From contig JAURYH010000027.1 in assembly GCA_030653975.1 (NCBI GenBank), positions 1 through 44,129 on the forward strand: a stretch of 44,129 bases of DNA, read 5' to 3'. How positions within the stretch are numbered: the first letter of the stretch is position 1; every line of letters begins with the position of its first letter. Of the stretch, positions 26,036 through 33,482 are shown piece by piece. The position numbers and the translations under genes were made by a program. Origin of the DNA: Hydrogenophaga sp. (GTDB taxonomy: Bacteria; Pseudomonadota; Gammaproteobacteria; Burkholderiales; Burkholderiaceae_C). The notes under the pieces were generated by a model that was not told the origin of the DNA, made no database searches, and saw nothing but the letters and a program-made list of their open reading frames with translations.

Positions 26036-26842
26036 ATGAACCCCAACAACACCACCTTCACCCGCCGCATGGCCCTCGGTGCCATTGCCGGTACGGCCCT
26101 GCTGACGGCGCTGCCGGCCATGGCCCAGAGCCAGCTGGTCGACGTGCGCATCATCAACCGCGACAACGGTGAAATCCTGCCGTTCTACCGTCACCAGGGC
26201 GAACTCTGGATCGCGGGAGAACCGGGCGCGCGCTACGCCGTGGAGCTCTACAACCGCTCGCGCAGACGCCTGCTCAACGTGGTGTCGGTGGATGGCGTGA
26301 ACGTCATCACCGGCGAAACCGCCGCCTTTGACCAGGCCGGCTACGTGTTGACGCCGGGGCAACGCTACGACGTGAGCGGCTGGCGCAAAAGCCGCCGCGA
26401 GATCGCGGCCTTTGAGTTCACCCGCCTGTCGCGCTCCTACGCCGCACGCACCGGTCGCCCGGACGATGTCGGCGTGATCGGCGTGGCGGTGTTCCGCGAA
26501 CGGCCCGGTTACCGGGCACCGGAAGCCGAGATCTACGGACGCAGCGCGCCGCTGCCTCAGGGCGAAGAATCCTTCCAGGGCAAGTCGCACCGCAGCGACG
26601 GGCCTTCGGCCGCCGGCCCGCAACTGGGCACGGGCCACGGGGACCGCGAACGCGACCGCGTGGGCCAGACCGAGTTTGAGCGCCGCAGCACACGGCCCGA
26701 TGAGATCGTGCGCATCCGATACAACAGCCGCGCCAACCTGATCGCGATGGGCGTCATTCCAGCGCACCACCGCCCGGCGCCCGACTACCGTCCGCGCGCC
26801 TTCCCTGGCGCGCGCCCGGGCTTTGTCCCAGACCCATACTGA
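26036..26842 (+). CDS. Secreted protein of unknown function, paralogue 2
   Basis: The product has 268 residues. The signal peptide MNPNNTTFTRRMALGAIAG (to about residue 30, cleavage after AMA) has an adjacent Arg pair that could mark Tat export. The mature domain closely follows paralogue 1 at 21653-22564: IINRDNGEILPFYRHQGELW, GARYAVELYN, SVDGVNVITGETAAF, GYVLTPGQRYDVSGWRKS, VGVIGVAVFRE, then LGTGHGDRE, FERRSTRPDEIVRIRY, NLIAMGVIP and PGFVPDPY. The linker is shorter. I chose the ATG at 26036 because AGGAG precedes it and the signal peptide begins there; a longer frame from 25895 is unlikely. The function is unknown, and the family is one I cannot name. Confidence 0.82.
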   Translation: MNPNNTTFTRRMALGAIAGTALLTALPAMAQSQLVDVRIINRDNGEILPFYRHQGELWIAGEPGARYAVELYNRSRRRLLNVVSVDGVNVITGETAAFDQAGYVLTPGQRYDVSGWRKSRREIAAFEFTRLSRSYAARTGRPDDVGVIGVAVFRERPGYRAPEAEIYGRSAPLPQGEESFQGKSHRSDGPSAAGPQLGTGHGDRERDRVGQTEFERRSTRPDEIVRIRYNSRANLIAMGVIPAHHRPAPDYRPRAFPGARPGFVPDPY

Positions 26843-26847
26843 AATAG

Positions 26848-26945
26848 ACCCACCCCTGCGCCGCCTACGGCGTCTTCCCCTCAAGGGGACGCAGCTGGCG
26901 GCCCGGCAAAGCCGGTTCCGCGGCTGCCACTGGGGGGCGCTGCCT
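26848..26945. repeat. GC-rich intergenic repeat, copy D
   Basis: CACCCCTGCGCCGCCTACGG and CGTCTTCCCCTCAAGGGGAC are followed by GGCCCGGCAAAGCCGG. The same modules occur in the same order in copy E. The block lies between paralogue 2 and the convergent nitroreductase gene. Confidence 0.6.
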
Positions 26946-26980
26946 CGTTCGTCAGGAATTCGCGAACAGCGCTCGTGGTC

Positions 26981-27715
26981 TCACTCCAGCCATTTGGTGA
27001 AGCTCTCGACCGGTTCGCGCGGCGTGATGAACCCGTTGACCGGATCGGACGGGTCGGCGTAGCCGAGCGACATGCCGCAGACCAGCATTTCGTTCTCGCC
27101 CGCGCCGATGTGCGGCAGGATGATCTTCGCAAAGCCGTTCCAGGCCGCCTGCGGGCAGGTGTGCAGGCCGTGGCCGCGCGCGGCGACCATGAGGTTCTGC
27201 ATGAACATGCCGTAGTCCACCAGCGAGCCGCGGCCCATGACGCGGTCGAGCGTGAACATCAGGCCCACGGGCGCGTCGAAGAACCTGAAGTTGCGCTGGT
27301 GCTGCAAGTGCATCTTGTCCTTGTCGCCCTTGGTGATGCCGAGCAGGCCGTAGAGCCCCCAGCCGTTTTCGCGCCGACGGTCGATGTAGGGGCTGACCCA
27401 TTTTTCCGGGTAGTAGTCGTATTCCTCGCGGTACTCGGCGGCCAGCGACGGGTCGGCGCGCAGGGCGTCGTGTGCGGCGCAGCATTTTTCCACCAGAGCG
27501 TCACGGCTCGCGCCCTGCAGCACGTACACCTTCCAGGGCTGGGTGTTGGTGCCCGAGGGTGCGCGGCTGGCCAGCTGCAACAGGTGCTCGATGGTCTCAC
27601 GCGGCACCGGTGTGGGCAGGAAGGCCCGGGCCGACATGCGGCTGGTGATGGCGGCATCGACACTGTGGGCGTCGATCGGGGTCAAGGCGCCGGTCGATGG
27701 GGGGTTGAAGCTCAT
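26981..27715 (-). CDS. Nitroreductase-family flavoprotein
   Basis: This 244-residue protein of the FMN-dependent nitroreductase fold has SRMSARAFLPTPVPRETIEHLLQLASRAPSGTNTQPW (FMN-binding Arg/Ser and the APSGTNTQPW motif, about 25-61), DYGMFMQNLMVAARGHGLHTCPQ and the C-terminal LVCGMSLGYADPSDPVN. Such enzymes reduce nitro-aromatics, quinones or other electrophiles with NAD(P)H; the natural substrate is not predictable. A GGAG site precedes the ATG. Its promoter region carries a 22-bp element (27736-27757) identical in sequence to one before the short-chain dehydrogenase at 32699, which suggests a shared regulator and possibly a role in acyl or aromatic catabolism (inference). Confidence 0.9.
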   Translation of the reverse strand: MSFNPPSTGALTPIDAHSVDAAITSRMSARAFLPTPVPRETIEHLLQLASRAPSGTNTQPWKVYVLQGASRDALVEKCCAAHDALRADPSLAAEYREEYDYYPEKWVSPYIDRRRENGWGLYGLLGITKGDKDKMHLQHQRNFRFFDAPVGLMFTLDRVMGRGSLVDYGMFMQNLMVAARGHGLHTCPQAAWNGFAKIILPHIGAGENEMLVCGMSLGYADPSDPVNGFITPREPVESFTKWLE

Positions 27716-27735
27716 GCGGGGGTCTCCGTGTTGTA

Positions 27736-27762
27736 TTGACGTTTACGTCAACGTCAATTATG
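27736..27762 (-). promoter_or_regulatory. Operator/promoter element upstream of nitroreductase, copy 1
   Basis: The plus-strand block 27736-27757 contains the palindrome TTGACGTTTACGTCAA followed by CGTCAA, identical over 22 bases to 32654-32675. Read towards the nitroreductase, a CATAAT hexamer (27762-27757) runs straight into TTGACGTT, exactly as at copy 2. The palindrome resembles operators of MerR-family LiuR-type regulators of acyl-CoA and branched-chain catabolism; that link is from memory of the family and needs checking. Confidence 0.7.
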
Positions 27763-27791
27763 GCAAGAACGCGAATGCCCCGCCGCTGCCG

Positions 27792-28235
27792 TCACACCAG
27801 CTTCTGGAGCACGGTCTTGAGGGCGGTCGGCAGGGGCACGGGCCGGCGCGTGGCGCGGTCCACGTACACATGCACGAAATGCCCGCAGGCCGCGGCCATC
27901 TCGCCGTCTTCGGCAAACAGGCCCACCTCGTAGCGCACGCTGGATTGCCCCAAGTGCGCGACGCGCAGGCCGGCGTGCACGGTCTGCGGAAAGGCCAGCG
28001 GGGCAAAGTAGTTGCACTGTGTTTCGATCACCAGGCCGATGACCTCACCGCCGTGGATGTCCAGCGCACCCTGCTCGATCAGCCAGCCGTTGACTGCGGT
28101 GTCGAACCAGCTGTAATACACGACGTTGTTGACGTGGCCATAGGCGTCGTTGTCCATCCAGCGTGTGCCGATGGTGCGGAAGACGCGGTAGTGGCTGCGC
28201 GGGCGGGCCTGGGGACGTGTGGCGGGCTTGCTCAT
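27792..28235 (-). CDS. Acyl-CoA thioesterase, 4-hydroxybenzoyl-CoA thioesterase-like hotdog fold
   Basis: The 147-residue single hotdog-domain protein has the active-site region TRWMDNDAYGHVNNVVYYSWFDTAV, with catalytic Asp candidates D28/D30 and the HVNN motif at 34-37. FGxG-like and VHVYVDRATRRPVPLP strands follow. These enzymes hydrolyse acyl- or aroyl-CoA. The ATG overlaps the stop of the histone-deacetylase-family gene upstream by ATGA, so the two are translationally coupled. The gene ends about 30 bases before the promoter element of the nitroreductase gene. Confidence 0.87.
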   Translation of the reverse strand: MSKPATRPQARPRSHYRVFRTIGTRWMDNDAYGHVNNVVYYSWFDTAVNGWLIEQGALDIHGGEVIGLVIETQCNYFAPLAFPQTVHAGLRVAHLGQSSVRYEVGLFAEDGEMAAACGHFVHVYVDRATRRPVPLPTALKTVLQKLV

Positions 28236-29266
28236 GGCGCGGGATTGTGCCAGCGGGATGTTGCCGCGCCTGTCACAGAACGGTCAGCCGGCCAGGCAGA
28301 TGCCATCCCTTGCCAGCGGCGGTGGTAATCGAGCGCGGTGCGGTAGGTGTTGACCTGGATCTGCACCGTGGCTTCCATGTCGGTGCCGTAGCCACCCGCC
28401 ATGGTGAAGGCCAGCGGCAGGCGGCGCTGCCAGGCCCAGTCCATCACGCGGCGGTCGCGCGCCTCCAGCCCGTCGAACGTGAGCTTGAGGCGCCCAAGCC
28501 GGTCGCCTTCGTGCGGATCGGCGCCGGCCAGGTAGATCACCAGGCCGGGATCAAAGCGCTGCTCCAGTTCTTCCAGTGCGCGCTCCAGCGCTTCGAGGTA
28601 TTCGGTGTCGCCGCAACCGTCGGGCAATTCCACGTCGAGGTCGCTCGGCTCCTTGCGGAACGGGAAGTTCCGGGCGCCGTGCAGCGAGAGCGTGAACACC
28701 GAGTCGTCGCGCGCAAAGATGCTGGCGGTGCCGTTGCCCTGGTGCACGTCCAGATCAATGATGGCCACGCGCAATGGACCGTGGGTGCGGTGGCGGCGCG
28801 CGTGCTCGGCCTGCAGCAGCCGGGCCGCCACGGCCGCGTCGTTGAAGACGCAGAAGCCACTGCCCTTGTGGGCATAGGCGTGGTGCGTGCCCCCCGCGAG
28901 ATTGGCCGCCAGCCCCTCGCCCGCCATGGCGTTGCGGCAGGCCTGGATGGTGGCGCCCACCGAGCGCCGCGCGCGTTCCGCCATGGCTGGGCTCCATGGA
29001 AAGCCGATCTCGCGCTGCGCCGCGGCGTCCAGCGTACCTGACTGGATCGCCTGGATGTAGGCCGGCAGATGGACCAGCGCCAGTTCACCGTCGCTGGCCG
29101 GCAGCGCCTGGCCCAGGCGCACCTGCGGCAGTTCCGCTGCCAGCCGTTCGCGCAGGCGGCCGTACTTGGCCATGGGGAAACGGTGGCCGCTGGGCAGGGG
29201 CAGGATGAAGTGGTCGGCGTAGAAAGCGTGCACGGGGGGGGGTCGGCGCTGGAACGGTGCGGCCAT
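28232..29266 (-). CDS. Histone deacetylase family protein (AcuC/acetylpolyamine amidohydrolase-like)
   Basis: This 344-residue zinc-dependent deacylase has the arginase/deacetylase fold. Active-site elements are the His pair H128-H129 (GGTHHAYA), FNDAAVAA, the zinc ligands D173 and H175 in IIDLDVHQGNG, D250 in LAGADPHEGD, and Tyr293 in MAGGYGT. Bacterial members remove acetyl groups from proteins (for example acetyl-CoA synthetase), polyamines or small amides. The gene is coupled to a thioesterase (ATGA), which suggests acyl-group metabolism (inference). The N-terminal extension MAAPFQRRPPP is unconserved; the start might be slightly downstream. The divergent neighbour is the phasin gene. Confidence 0.9.
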   Translation of the reverse strand: MAAPFQRRPPPVHAFYADHFILPLPSGHRFPMAKYGRLRERLAAELPQVRLGQALPASDGELALVHLPAYIQAIQSGTLDAAAQREIGFPWSPAMAERARRSVGATIQACRNAMAGEGLAANLAGGTHHAYAHKGSGFCVFNDAAVAARLLQAEHARRHRTHGPLRVAIIDLDVHQGNGTASIFARDDSVFTLSLHGARNFPFRKEPSDLDVELPDGCGDTEYLEALERALEELEQRFDPGLVIYLAGADPHEGDRLGRLKLTFDGLEARDRRVMDWAWQRRLPLAFTMAGGYGTDMEATVQIQVNTYRTALDYHRRWQGMASAWPADRSVTGAATSRWHNPAP

Positions 29267-29324
29267 TGTGTCCGCCGCTTGAAACCGGAGCGCGGCGTCC
29301 GTGTTTTAGAAAGACCCTTCTAGA

Positions 29325-29400
29325 TTGCTGCATTGCAGCAAAAACCACTTGCATCGAATCGGGTTATCCCTATAATTCGAGCCATGTTGCAGTGCAGCAA
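29325..29400 (+). promoter_or_regulatory. Phasin promoter with two PhaR-like operators
   Basis: TTGCAT (29349-29354) and TATAAT (29371-29376), 16 bases apart, form a strong sigma-70 promoter. A perfect dyad, TTGCTGCATTGCAGCAA (29325-29341), lies just upstream; it contains CTGC-N3-GCAG, the site reported for the PHA regulator PhaR in Paracoccus. An imperfect second copy, TTGCAGTGCAGCAA (29387-29400), lies near the predicted transcription start, which is a natural repressor position. Confidence 0.75.
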
Positions 29401-29500
29401 AGCGAACGAAAACAACAGCGTCGAGACAGCGCGGAGTTCGGGAGCAGCTCTCAACTAGGCCACTACCCCCCTATTTACTTCCTCTTTCGGAGAACCCAAC

Positions 29501-30043
29501 ATGCTGACCGCTGAACAAATCGTCGCCGCACAAAAAGCCAACATCGAAACCCTTTTCGGCCTGACCCAGAAAGCCTTCGAAGGCGTGGAAAAGCTGGTTG
29601 AACTGAACGTTCAAGCCACCAAGGCCGCCCTGAGCGAGTCGGCCAACAGCACGCAAGCGTTGCTGTCCGTCAAGGACGCCCAGGAACTGCTGACGCTGCA
29701 AGCCAGCCTGATGCAACCCCTGGCCGAGAAGACCGTGGCTTACAGCCGTCACCTGTACGACATCGCTTCGGGCACCGGCGCCGAATTCGGCAAGGCCGCT
29801 GAAGCCCAGGCCGCTGACGCACAGAAGAAGTTCATGTCCGTCGTGGAAAACGCTTCCAAGAACGCGCCTGCCGGTTCTGAAACCGCCGTGGCCGTGATGA
29901 AGAGCGCCGTGTCCGCCGCCAACAACGCCATGGAATCCGTTCAGAAGGCTGTCAAGCAAGCCACCGAAATGGCCGAAGCCAACTTCAACACCGTGACCAC
30001 GCAAGCTGTCAGCGCCACCAAGGCCGCTGCCAAGAAGCGCTGA
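29501..30043 (+). CDS. phaP: Phasin family protein, PHA granule-associated
   Basis: The 180-residue, almost entirely helical protein ([38 protein letters not shown]) has the phasin_2 pattern, and a lysine/alanine-rich tail (ATKAAAKKR) typical of Burkholderiales PhaP. Phasins coat polyhydroxyalkanoate granules and control granule number and size. An ATCGAA-free, low-G+C leader, a GGAG site and strong codon bias point to high expression. The promoter is flanked by PhaR-like operators, the known autoregulatory logic in which PhaR represses phaP until granules titrate it. A terminator lies about 170 bases downstream. No other PHA gene is in the window. Confidence 0.93.
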   Translation: MLTAEQIVAAQKANIETLFGLTQKAFEGVEKLVELNVQATKAALSESANSTQALLSVKDAQELLTLQASLMQPLAEKTVAYSRHLYDIASGTGAEFGKAAEAQAADAQKKFMSVVENASKNAPAGSETAVAVMKSAVSAANNAMESVQKAVKQATEMAEANFNTVTTQAVSATKAAAKKR

Positions 30044-30214
30044 ATTGCATAGGTTTCATGCCTTTGATGGGGCTTTTGACTTCTGTCAAAGCACTCACAC
30101 CGAAATCACTGGAAACTGGCGCCAACCTTGAGAAGGCGGCGCTGGTTCACCAAATCCGTTTTTTCTGGTTGTCTCCTCGGGTCCTTTTCGAAATTCGGTT
30201 TCATCGGACCCCTT

Positions 30215-30245
30215 AAGCCCTCGCTGCAAAGCGGGGGCTTTTTTT
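30215..30245 (+). terminator. Rho-independent terminator downstream of phaP
   Basis: AAGCCCTCGCT (30215-30225) pairs with AGCGGGGGCTT (30230-30240), with one T-G wobble, around a GCAA loop, followed by TTTTT. Confidence 0.88.
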
Positions 30246-30339
30246 ATGCGCGTCACATGGAGCCCCTTCGGGTGTCAGCCAGCCCAGCGCTGCCGGCTGG
30301 GTCGGCGAACCGCCGCATGTTGACCCAGATCAACTATTC

Positions 30340-30372
30340 TTTATTGAGAACCATTCGTGTTTGTGTTAGCAT
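30340..30372 (+). promoter_or_regulatory. Fur-like box and promoter of the iron-binding protein gene
   Basis: TTATTGAGAACCATTCGTG (about 30341-30359) is a recognisable but imperfect match to the 19-bp Fur consensus, with ATTGAGAACCATT at its core. TTGAGA (30344-30349) and TAGCAT (30367-30372), 17 bases apart, form a candidate promoter that the box would cover. Confidence 0.55.
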
Positions 30373-30453
30373 CTGGCTTGGATGAATCGTGCCCGCAGCG
30401 CTGGTAGTTTCCAGACGAATGCGGGGTTATTGGCTCCAGAGAAAGTCCCCCAC

Positions 30454-31497
30454 ATGCGCAACACCATCAAGCTCAGCATTGTCCTTGCCGCGGCCTCCGC
30501 AGCCATGGGCGCCCAGGCCCAGGACAAGGTGCTCAACCTGTACTCCGCCCGCCACTACCAGACCGACGAGGTGATGTACGACACCTTCACCAGGACCACC
30601 GGCATCAAGATCAACCGCGTCGACGCGGACGATGCTGGCATCGTGGCGCGTCTGCGCGCCGAAGGTGCCGCATCACCCGCCGACGTGATCCTGCTGGTGG
30701 ACGCGGCCCGCATGGCCGGCGCTGACAGCCAGGGTCTGTTCCAGCCCATCAAGTCGACCAAGCTGGACGCCGCCATTCCGGCCAACCTGCGCGCCGACGC
30801 TGGCCCCGATGGCGTGACCTGGACCGGTTTCTCGACCCGCGCCCGCGTGATCGTGTACGACCCGCTGCGCGTCAAGGCCGCTGACGTGGCCACCTACGAA
30901 CAACTAGCCGACCCCAAGCTCAAGGGCCTGGTCTGCACCCGCTCGGGTTCGCATCCCTACAACCTGTCGCTGTTCGCCACCGTGGTCGAGCGCCTGGGCG
31001 ACGCCAAGGGCGAAGCCTGGCTCAAAGGCGTGGTGGACAACATGGCGCGCGCACCCAAGGGCGGTGACACGGACCAGGTCAAGGCCGTGGCCTCGGGCGA
31101 ATGCGGTGTGGCGCTGACCAACACCTACTACGTGGCCCGCCTGATCAAGTCGAACAAACCCGAGGACCGCGCGGTGATGGAAAAAGTGCGCGTGGTCTTC
31201 CCCAATCAGGGAACCAGCGGCACCCACGTCAACATCGCCGGCGCGGCCGTGGCCAAACACGCCAAGAACCGCGACAACGCCGTGGCCTTCATGGAGTTCC
31301 TGGCCAGCCCCTTTGCGCAGGACTACTTCGCCAACGGCAACAACGAGTTCCCGGCCGTCAAGGGTCTGAAGGTGGACAACCCCGCCATCAAGGCCATGGG
31401 TGGCGACAACTTCAAGGCAGAGCAGATTCCGCTGGGCGTGGTCGCGAAGAACATGACCAAGGTGCAGCAGATGCTGGACCGCACTGGATACAAGTAA
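30454..31497 (+). CDS. Fe(III) ABC transporter substrate-binding protein (FbpA-like)
   Basis: The 347-residue periplasmic protein has a signal peptide (1-22, cleavage at AQA/QDK). The mature domain starts LNLYSARHYQTDEVMYDTF, as in ferric-binding proteins of the transferrin-like class. Metal-binding tyrosines are expected at Y225-Y226 in LTNTYYVARL, preceded by CTRSGSHPYNLSL (160-172). The permease and ATPase genes that normally follow are absent; the neighbours are unrelated. A Fur-like box upstream supports iron repression. I chose the ATG at 30454 because the signal peptide begins there; the in-frame ATG at 30382 would add 24 uncharged, unconserved residues. Confidence 0.9.
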   Translation: MRNTIKLSIVLAAASAAMGAQAQDKVLNLYSARHYQTDEVMYDTFTRTTGIKINRVDADDAGIVARLRAEGAASPADVILLVDAARMAGADSQGLFQPIKSTKLDAAIPANLRADAGPDGVTWTGFSTRARVIVYDPLRVKAADVATYEQLADPKLKGLVCTRSGSHPYNLSLFATVVERLGDAKGEAWLKGVVDNMARAPKGGDTDQVKAVASGECGVALTNTYYVARLIKSNKPEDRAVMEKVRVVFPNQGTSGTHVNIAGAAVAKHAKNRDNAVAFMEFLASPFAQDYFANGNNEFPAVKGLKVDNPAIKAMGGDNFKAEQIPLGVVAKNMTKVQQMLDRTGYK

Positions 31498-31498
31498 T

Positions 31499-31575
31499 CC
31501 CCCTGCGCCGCTTTGCGGTTTCCCCCCGGAGGGGGACAACGCGAGTGGCCCGGCGAAGCCGGTTCCACCGCGTTC
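31499..31575. repeat. GC-rich intergenic repeat, copy E
   Basis: CCCCCTGCGCCGCTTTGCGG and CCCCCCGGAGGGGGACAACG are followed by GGCCCGGCGAAGCCGG and TTCCACCGCG. The module order matches copy D. It lies directly after the iron-binding protein stop and before the shared terminator. Confidence 0.6.
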
Positions 31576-31582
31576 TTGGTTC

Positions 31583-31620
31583 AAAGCCAAAGGCCCGCTG
31601 TTGCGGGCCTTTGGCTTTTT
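31583..31620. terminator. Bidirectional rho-independent terminator
   Basis: A 16-bp perfect stem (31583-31598 with 31603-31618: AAAGCCAAAGGCCCGC and its complement) has a TGTT loop. It ends in TTTTT on the plus strand and has an A-run on the other side, so it can serve both the iron-binding protein gene and the convergent ppk2 gene, whose stop lies within its edge. Confidence 0.93.
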
Positions 31621-32536
31621 AGAACACTTGCGGTACGTAGATCTCGCCCGGCACCTGGTGGCGGCGGTAGTCTTCGTGGCGCATGCGTTCGGGCAGTTCG
31701 ATGCCCGGGCGCTGAATCTCGTGGTACGGCATCTGTGACAGCAGGTGGTGGATGCAGTTCAGGCGTGCCTTTTTCTTGTCATCGGCCGGCACCACCCACC
31801 AGGGCGACTCGGGGATGTGGGTGCGTTCGAGCATCAGCTCCTTGGCCTTGGTGTAGAGCTCCCAGCGGCGGCGGCTCTCCAGGTCCATGGGGCTGAGCTT
31901 CCATTGCTTGAGCGGGTCGTGGATGCGACCGAGGAAACGCAGTTCCTGTTCGGCATCGGACACCGAGAACCAGTATTTGATCAGCTGGACGCCGGAGCGC
32001 GCGATCATCTTCTCGAACTCGGGCACGTCGCGGAAAAAGGCCTCGTACTGCTCGTCGGTGCAGAAACCCATCACCTTTTCCACCCCGGCGCGGTTGTACC
32101 AGCTGCGGTCGAACAGCACGATCTCGCCGGCCGCCGGCAGGTGCGTCACGTAACGCTGGAAATACCACTGCGTGCGCTCGCGGTCATTGGGCGCGGGCAG
32201 CGCGACCACGCGGCACACGCGCGGGTTCAGGCGCTGGGTGATGCGCTTGATCACGCCGCCCTTGCCGGCCGCGTCGCGCCCCTCGAACACGATCACCACC
32301 TTGTGCCCGGTGGCCTGCACCCAGTCCTGCAGCTTCACCAGTTCGGCCTGCAGGCGGAACAGTTCGCGGAAATACGTGCGCCGACTCTCTTTCTGCTGCA
32401 ACAGCGCCTCGGGGTCCAGCGCACCGCCGAGCGCCTCCACGTGGCGGTCTTCGATCTCCATCTCCAGCTCTTCGTCGTAGCCGTCCATGAGGTCGTTGTG
32501 GATTCGGGCGAGCAACTCGTCGTGGCTGTCAAACAT
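31619..32536 (-). CDS. ppk2: Polyphosphate kinase 2
   Basis: The 305-residue PPK2 transfers phosphate between polyphosphate and nucleotides. It has the P-loop FEGRDAAGKGG (84-94), Walker B LFDRSWYNRAGVEKVMGF (141-158) and the lid-module region (about 170-230) with charged residues. The C-terminal region contains WWVVPADDKKKARLNCIHHLL. The single-domain length fits class I or III enzymes; nucleotide specificity (GDP/ADP or AMP) is not decidable here. The ATG at 32536 with GGAG upstream is preferred to earlier in-frame starts. Divergent from the short-chain dehydrogenase gene; shares a terminator with the iron-binding protein gene. Confidence 0.93.
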   Translation of the reverse strand: MFDSHDELLARIHNDLMDGYDEELEMEIEDRHVEALGGALDPEALLQQKESRRTYFRELFRLQAELVKLQDWVQATGHKVVIVFEGRDAAGKGGVIKRITQRLNPRVCRVVALPAPNDRERTQWYFQRYVTHLPAAGEIVLFDRSWYNRAGVEKVMGFCTDEQYEAFFRDVPEFEKMIARSGVQLIKYWFSVSDAEQELRFLGRIHDPLKQWKLSPMDLESRRRWELYTKAKELMLERTHIPESPWWVVPADDKKKARLNCIHHLLSQMPYHEIQRPGIELPERMRHEDYRRHQVPGEIYVPQVF

Positions 32537-32648
32537 CGGGAAAGCTCCATGCGAAATCAGGGATCTCATCAGCCTACTGGCGGCGTGTGACAACGCCGTG
32601 AAACCGGGATGCCGGAACGGTGACTGCCGCAACGCGTATCGACTGCGC

Positions 32649-32675
32649 CATAATTGACGTTTACGTCAACGTCAA
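32649..32675 (+). promoter_or_regulatory. Operator/promoter element upstream of short-chain dehydrogenase, copy 2
   Basis: CATAAT (32649-32654) runs into the palindrome TTGACGTTTACGTCAA plus CGTCAA (32654-32675). The 22 bases are identical to the plus strand at 27736-27757, and GCCATAATTGACGTT is shared with copy 1 in the gene-relative orientation. The predicted leader is about 38 bases, similar to that of copy 1. No good -35 is visible, which suits a MerR-type activator or a weak promoter. Confidence 0.7.
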
Positions 32676-32698
32676 CCCACCACCCGAGGAGCACACCC

Positions 32699-33457
32699 AT
32701 GGACATTCAAGGCAAGGTATTCATCGTCACCGGCGGCGCGTCCGGTCTGGGCGAAGGCACGGCGCGCATGCTGGCGGCCAGCGGCGGCACCGTCGTCATC
32801 GCCGACATGCAGGCTGAAAAAGGCGAAGCAGTCGCCAAAGAAATCGGCGGCGCGTTCGTGAAATGCGACGTCAGCAACGAAGCCGACGGCCAGGCCGTGG
32901 TGGCCAAGGCCGTGTCCTTGGGCAAGCTCATGGGCCTGGTCAACTGCGCCGGCATCGCCCCGGCCGAAAAGACCGTGGGCAAGAACGGCGCGCATTCGCT
33001 GGCCGTCTACACCAAGACCATCATGGTCAACCTGGTCGGCAGCTTCAACATGATCCGCCTGGCGTCGGAAGCCATGTGCAAGAACGAGCCCGAAGCCACC
33101 GGCGAACGCGGTGTGATGATCTCGACCGCCTCGGTCGCGGCCTACGACGGCCAGATCGGCCAGGCGGCCTACGCCGCTTCCAAGGGCGGCGTGGTCGGCA
33201 TGACGCTGCCCATTGCGCGCGACCTCGCGCGCAACGGCATCCGCAACATGACCATTGCCCCCGGCATCTTCGGCACGCCCATGCTGTTCGGCATGCCGCA
33301 GGAAGTGCAGGACGCGCTGGCGGCCAGTGTGCCGTTCCCCAGCCGCCTGGGCACACCGCAGGACTACGCCAAGCTGGCCAAGCACATCTTTGAGAACGAC
33401 ATGCTCAACGGTGAAGTGATACGCCTGGACGGGGCGATCCGGCTGGCGCCGCGCTGA
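32699..33457 (+). CDS. Short-chain dehydrogenase, 3-hydroxyacyl-CoA dehydrogenase type II-like
   Basis: The 252-residue Rossmann-fold NAD(H) enzyme has [15 protein letters not shown] (11-25), NCAG (82-85), N111, S145, Y158 and K162 (YAASK). The overall sequence resembles human HSD17B10 and bacterial 3-hydroxy-2-methylbutyryl-CoA dehydrogenases: the insert [31 protein letters not shown] and the loop [18 protein letters not shown] are characteristic. It would oxidise 3-hydroxyacyl-CoA in isoleucine or fatty-acid breakdown. A GAGGAG site precedes the ATG. The upstream palindromic element fits control by an acyl-CoA or branched-chain catabolism regulator. Confidence 0.9.
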   Translation: MDIQGKVFIVTGGASGLGEGTARMLAASGGTVVIADMQAEKGEAVAKEIGGAFVKCDVSNEADGQAVVAKAVSLGKLMGLVNCAGIAPAEKTVGKNGAHSLAVYTKTIMVNLVGSFNMIRLASEAMCKNEPEATGERGVMISTASVAAYDGQIGQAAYAASKGGVVGMTLPIARDLARNGIRNMTIAPGIFGTPMLFGMPQEVQDALAASVPFPSRLGTPQDYAKLAKHIFENDMLNGEVIRLDGAIRLAPR

Positions 33458-33482
33458 GCGCATTCCGAGACAACTGCGACCT

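Larger units (their letters stand above)
30044..30453. other. Intergenic region between phasin and iron-binding protein genes
   Basis: These 410 bases hold no convincing gene. I see a hairpin just after phaP (GCTTTTGAC, 30072-30080, with GTCAAAGC, 30085-30092) that has no U-tract, a terminator at 30215-30245, and then the promoter and Fur-like box of the next gene. Confidence 0.6.

Noticed and set aside
30128..30385. Small open frame between phasin and iron-binding protein genes
   Set aside because: It spans the phasin terminator and the Fur-like promoter and has no ribosome site.
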